Below are positions 5,466 to 7,458 of a stretch of 7,458 nucleotides of DNA, piece after piece. The notes under the pieces are model-generated. The model worked only from the letters and a program-made list of their open reading frames with translations. It was not told the DNA's origin and did not search any database. The translations under genes were made by a program, and so were the position numbers. The stretch spans positions 1 to 7,458 of the forward strand of contig BEIR01000054.1 in NCBI GenBank assembly GCA_002898855.1, written 5' to 3'. The DNA comes from a bacterium HR41 (GTDB lineage: Bacteria > Actinomycetota > Thermoleophilia > Solirubrobacterales > Thermoleophilaceae). The stretch's first letter is position 1. Each line of letters opens with the position of its first letter.

Positions 5466-5489
5466 GACTCCGGCCCGCTGGTCGGAGTC
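5466..5489 (+). terminator. GC-rich hairpin between lipoprotein and marR genes
   Basis: GACTCCG (5466-5472) pairs perfectly with CGGAGTC (5483-5489). Inside, G-U, C-G and C-G pairs extend the stem to 10 bp, closing a CGCT tetraloop. The downstream stretch (CCGCCTCTTGCTG) is only weakly T-rich, so termination of the lipoprotein transcript is plausible but not canonical. The right arm also falls where the marR -35 would be (5481-5486), so it could instead be an operator. Confidence 0.45.
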
Positions 5490-5503
5490 CCGCCTCTTGC
5501 TGC

Positions 5504-5516
5504 GATACTTGCGTGC
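5504..5516 (+). promoter_or_regulatory. marR promoter -10 (GATACT), leaderless start
   Basis: GATACT (5504-5509) matches four of six bases of TATAAT and ends 7 nt before the GTG at 5517, placing transcription start at or next to the start codon. There is no Shine-Dalgarno upstream of this GTG. This is the presumed single promoter for the marR-exporter operon. Confidence 0.5.
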
Positions 5517-5525
5517 GTGCAAGCA
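5506..5525. promoter_or_regulatory. Inverted repeat over marR start, candidate MarR autoregulatory operator
   Basis: CTTGC (5508-5512) and GCAAG (5519-5523) are perfect inverted arms around 6 nt; T5506 and A5525 extend the symmetry, giving TACTTGC-N6-GCAAGCA with 6 of 7 arm positions paired. The left arm and its flank (ATACTTGC) match my memory of E. coli marO, where MarR binds a TTGCC/GGCAA palindrome. The site covers the 3' part of the -10, the start point and the start codon, so binding would repress the operon. Binding by the adjacent MarR protein is inference. Confidence 0.5.
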
Positions 5526-6053
5526 AATCCGACAGCCCGGCACGGCGGTCGCAAGACCGGCGCGGTCGCGATCGCGCCGGCGCGAGGTCGCGACCGGGCC
5601 GCCGTCGATCCGCGTTCCCTCGCGCGCGGGCTCGGCGCCCTCCTCTCGCGCCTCTTGCACGAAGGTCAAGCCGAGCTACTCGCCCACACCGATCGCCACG
5701 ACCTCGCACTCACCCAGATCAAGCTGCTCGGCCTGCTCGCCAACTCGCCCGAGCCGCCCGCCGTCAGCGACATCGCCAAGCGGCTCGGGCTGTCGGCCGC
5801 CGCCGCGAGCCGCGCCGCCGACGGACTTGTGCGGCGCGGACTCGTAGGGCGCGAGCGCGACCTTCACGACGGGCGCGCGCGACGGGTGACGCTTACCCCC
5901 CGGGGGCGCGACGCCTGGAACGATTTCTGCGGGATCCGTCGCGCCGCGCTCGAGCGCTACGCGCGCAGCTTGACCGGCGAGCAGCGCGCGGCGCTCGCGG
6001 CCGCGCTCGACGCCCTCGGCCTGTTAGCGACTGAAAAAGGAGACGGCAAGTGA
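5517..6053 (+). CDS. MarR-family winged-helix transcriptional repressor
   Basis: A 178-aa cytosolic DNA-binding protein, expected to act as a dimer and release DNA on binding a small molecule or on oxidation. Helix 1 with the dimerisation region begins about residue 34 (SLARGLGALLSRLLHEGQAELL). The winged helix follows: LALTQIKLLGLLANSP (63-78), VSDIAKRLGLSAAAASRAADGLVRRGLV (83-110, recognition helix about 93-106), and the wing RERDLHDGRARRVTLTPRG (112-130) with the characteristic D-x-R and LT-x-x-G. The C-terminal dimerisation helix is rich in Ala and Leu, with LTGEQRAAL (152-160) as usual for the family. The first about 33 residues are a basic, probably disordered extension. Cys138 is the only Cys. 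Its TGA overlaps the GTG of the exporter (GTGA), so it very likely controls that pump and itself. The inducer is unknown. Confidence 0.93.
   Translation: MQANPTARHGGRKTGAVAIAPARGRDRAAVDPRSLARGLGALLSRLLHEGQAELLAHTDRHDLALTQIKLLGLLANSPEPPAVSDIAKRLGLSAAAASRAADGLVRRGLVGRERDLHDGRARRVTLTPRGRDAWNDFCGIRRAALERYARSLTGEQRAALAAALDALGLLATEKGDGK
6037..6042 (+). promoter_or_regulatory. Shine-Dalgarno (AAGGAG) of the exporter gene
   Basis: AAGGAG sits inside the last codons of marR, 7 nt before the GTG at 6050, and fixes that start. It contrasts with the Shine-Dalgarno-free, leaderless-type starts of the operon-first genes: internal operon genes need it, first genes do not. Confidence 0.7.
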
Positions 6054-7458
6054 GAGTTCGCCTACCGAAGCTGCACGACGGCAACCGCCGCTGGTGGACG
6101 CTCGGCGCGATGTGCTTCGCGCTGTTCATGGTGATGCTCGACAACACGGTCGTCAACGTGGCGCTGCCGTCGATCCAGTCCGACCTGCGCGCCTCGCTCG
6201 CCGGGCTCGAGTGGACCGTCAATGCGTACACGCTGACGTTCGCCGTGCTGCTCGTGACGGGGGGTCGTTTGGGTGACATTCTCGGCCGCCGCCGCGTCTT
6301 CCTAGCCGGCGTCGTGATCTTCGCGCTGTCGAGCGCGGCGATCGGTCTCGCCCCCACGCAAGCCGCGCTCGTCGCCGGGCGGGCGGTTCAGGGCGTCGGC
6401 GCCGCTCTGATGATGCCCGGCACGCTGTCGATCATCTCGAGCGTTTTCCCGCCCCACGAGCGCGGTCGCGCGATCGGCACGTGGGCGGGCGTGTCCGCGC
6501 TAGCACTGGCGATCGGACCGGTGGTCGGCGGCGCGCTCACCGAGTACGTCTCGTGGCGGGCGATCTTCTTCCTCAACCTGCCCGTCGCCGTCGGCGCCGT
6601 CGCAGTGACCCTGTTCGCGGCGCCGGAGTCGCGCGACGAAAGCACCCGCCACCACATCGACTACCCGGGCATCGCCACGCTCTCGCTCGGTCTCACCGCC
6701 CTCGTGCTGGCACTGGTCGAAGGAAACTCCTGGGGCTGGGGGTCGGCGCGCATCGTCGCCTTGCTCGTCGCAGCCGCGGTCGGGCTCGTCGCGTTCGCGG
6801 CGATCGAACGGCGCGTCGCCGAGCCGATGGTCGACTTCCGCTTCTTCCGCTCGCGCACCTTCTTCGGAGCCAACACGGTGGCGTTCGTCGTGTCGTTCGC
6901 GATGCTGGCGATGTTCTTCTTCCTCGCCCTCTATATGCAGAACATCCTTGGCTATACCGCGGTCGAAGCGGGCGTGCGCTTCCTCCCCTCGACGCTGATG
7001 ATCGTGCTCGTGGCGCCGATCGCCGGCCGTCTTGCCGACCGCATCGGCCCTCGCGTGTTGATCGCCAGCGGTCTGTCGCTCGTCGCGGTAGCGATGCTGT
7101 TGCTCACCCGCATCGACGTCGACACCACCTACGGCGAGCTGCTCCCGTCTTTCATGCTCATGGGTGTCGGGATCGCGCTGACGATGTCGCCGATGTCGAC
7201 CGCGGCGATGAACTCGGTCGCCGTCGACAAGGCGGGCGTCGCCTCCGGGATCCTCTCGATGAGCCGCATGGTCGGCGGCACGTTCGGTGTCGCGGCGCTA
7301 GGTGCCCTCTTCCAGCACCTGGCGCGCAACCGCCTCGCCGAGCTCCTCGCCGGCAGCGGGCTCCCCGCCACCGTGCGCGACGAGCTAGTGCACAACCTCG
7401 GCTCGGCGCACGAACGCGCCATCGCTGCCGCCAACCCGGCGCTCGCCGCGCGCGTCGG
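6050..7458 (+). CDS. DHA2-family (EmrB/QacA) multidrug MFS exporter, 3' end outside window
   Basis: The first 469 residues of a 14-TM drug:H+ antiporter of the major facilitator superfamily, located in the cytoplasmic membrane. Seen: LDNTVVNVALPSI (30-42, DHA2 motif D1 in TM1), GRLGDILGRRRV (72-83, motif A after TM2), RAVQGVGAALMMPGTLS (arginine of motif B in TM4), and GPVVGGALTEYVSWRAIFFLNLP (156-178, motif C in TM5, the antiporter signature). Later come GRLADRIGPR (motif A-like, second half) and GVASGILSMSRMVGGTFGVAALG near the penultimate TM, followed by a polar loop. Homologues run about 470-550 aa, so only the last TM and tail are missing. The frame is open throughout. GTG 6050 overlaps the marR stop and has AAGGAG 7 nt upstream. 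Substrate is not predictable; hydrophobic or cationic toxic compounds are usual for the family. Confidence 0.95.
   Translation, partial: MRVRLPKLHDGNRRWWTLGAMCFALFMVMLDNTVVNVALPSIQSDLRASLAGLEWTVNAYTLTFAVLLVTGGRLGDILGRRRVFLAGVVIFALSSAAIGLAPTQAALVAGRAVQGVGAALMMPGTLSIISSVFPPHERGRAIGTWAGVSALALAIGPVVGGALTEYVSWRAIFFLNLPVAVGAVAVTLFAAPESRDESTRHHIDYPGIATLSLGLTALVLALVEGNSWGWGSARIVALLVAAAVGLVAFAAIERRVAEPMVDFRFFRSRTFFGANTVAFVVSFAMLAMFFFLALYMQNILGYTAVEAGVRFLPSTLMIVLVAPIAGRLADRIGPRVLIASGLSLVAVAMLLLTRIDVDTTYGELLPSFMLMGVGIALTMSPMSTAAMNSVAVDKAGVASGILSMSRMVGGTFGVAALGALFQHLARNRLAELLAGSGLPATVRDELVHNLGSAHERAIAAANPALAARV

Noticed and set aside
1..7458. CRISPR arrays, tRNA/rRNA genes, insertion sequences, phage or defence modules, att sites
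   Set aside because: No spaced direct repeats, cloverleaf or rRNA-like stretches, transposase or integrase motifs, or defence domains were found. All genes look vertically native in codon use.

Overview
The window is very GC-rich (about 70% by eye), densely packed bacterial DNA with strong G/C preference at third codon positions and several GTG starts. Together with start codons that sit directly behind TANNNT-like -10 boxes without a Shine-Dalgarno sequence, this suggests a high-GC actinobacterium. The gene styles (a degenerate receiver protein, an acyltransferase with a long N-terminal extension) make me think of the Thermoleophilia/Solirubrobacterales, but that lineage call is inference. 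No RNA genes, CRISPR arrays, insertion sequences or phage genes were seen. This looks like ordinary chromosomal housekeeping and accessory DNA.

Left part, minus strand (1-2722). mntH (1397-2722), an Nramp-type Mn2+/Fe2+ importer close to E. coli MntH, comes first. After a 102-nt gap lies a tightly overlapping three-gene unit: an unknown 120-aa protein (932-1294), a 141-aa protein resembling a degenerate response-regulator receiver (510-935), and a short-chain dehydrogenase/reductase (1-513) that runs off the window. Each junction is a 4-nt GTGA start/stop overlap.

Centre, divergent promoter (2723-2785). The 63 nt between mntH and ygfZ hold a -10 box for each gene and a 19-bp inverted repeat that covers the mntH -10. 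It is a good candidate metalloregulator (DtxR/MntR-type) operator.

Right part, plus strand (2786-7458). ygfZ (folate-dependent Fe-S cluster maintenance) is followed 10 nt later by a PlsC-like glycerolipid acyltransferase, then a 129-nt gap with a 2 x 25-nt tandem repeat, then a small lipoprotein with a cupredoxin-like pattern but no histidines. After a hairpin-bearing gap come a MarR-family repressor and a DHA2 (EmrB/QacA) 14-TM drug exporter. These last two overlap by 4 nt and form a likely self-regulated efflux operon. The exporter is cut by the right edge of the window.

The most useful non-gene signals are the repeated leaderless promoter architecture (five starts), the mntH inverted repeat, and an inverted repeat across the marR start that resembles the E. 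coli marO half-sites. I see no convincing evidence of a wholly new multi-gene system. The best candidate for undescribed biology is the unknown-protein / degenerate-receiver / SDR operon.
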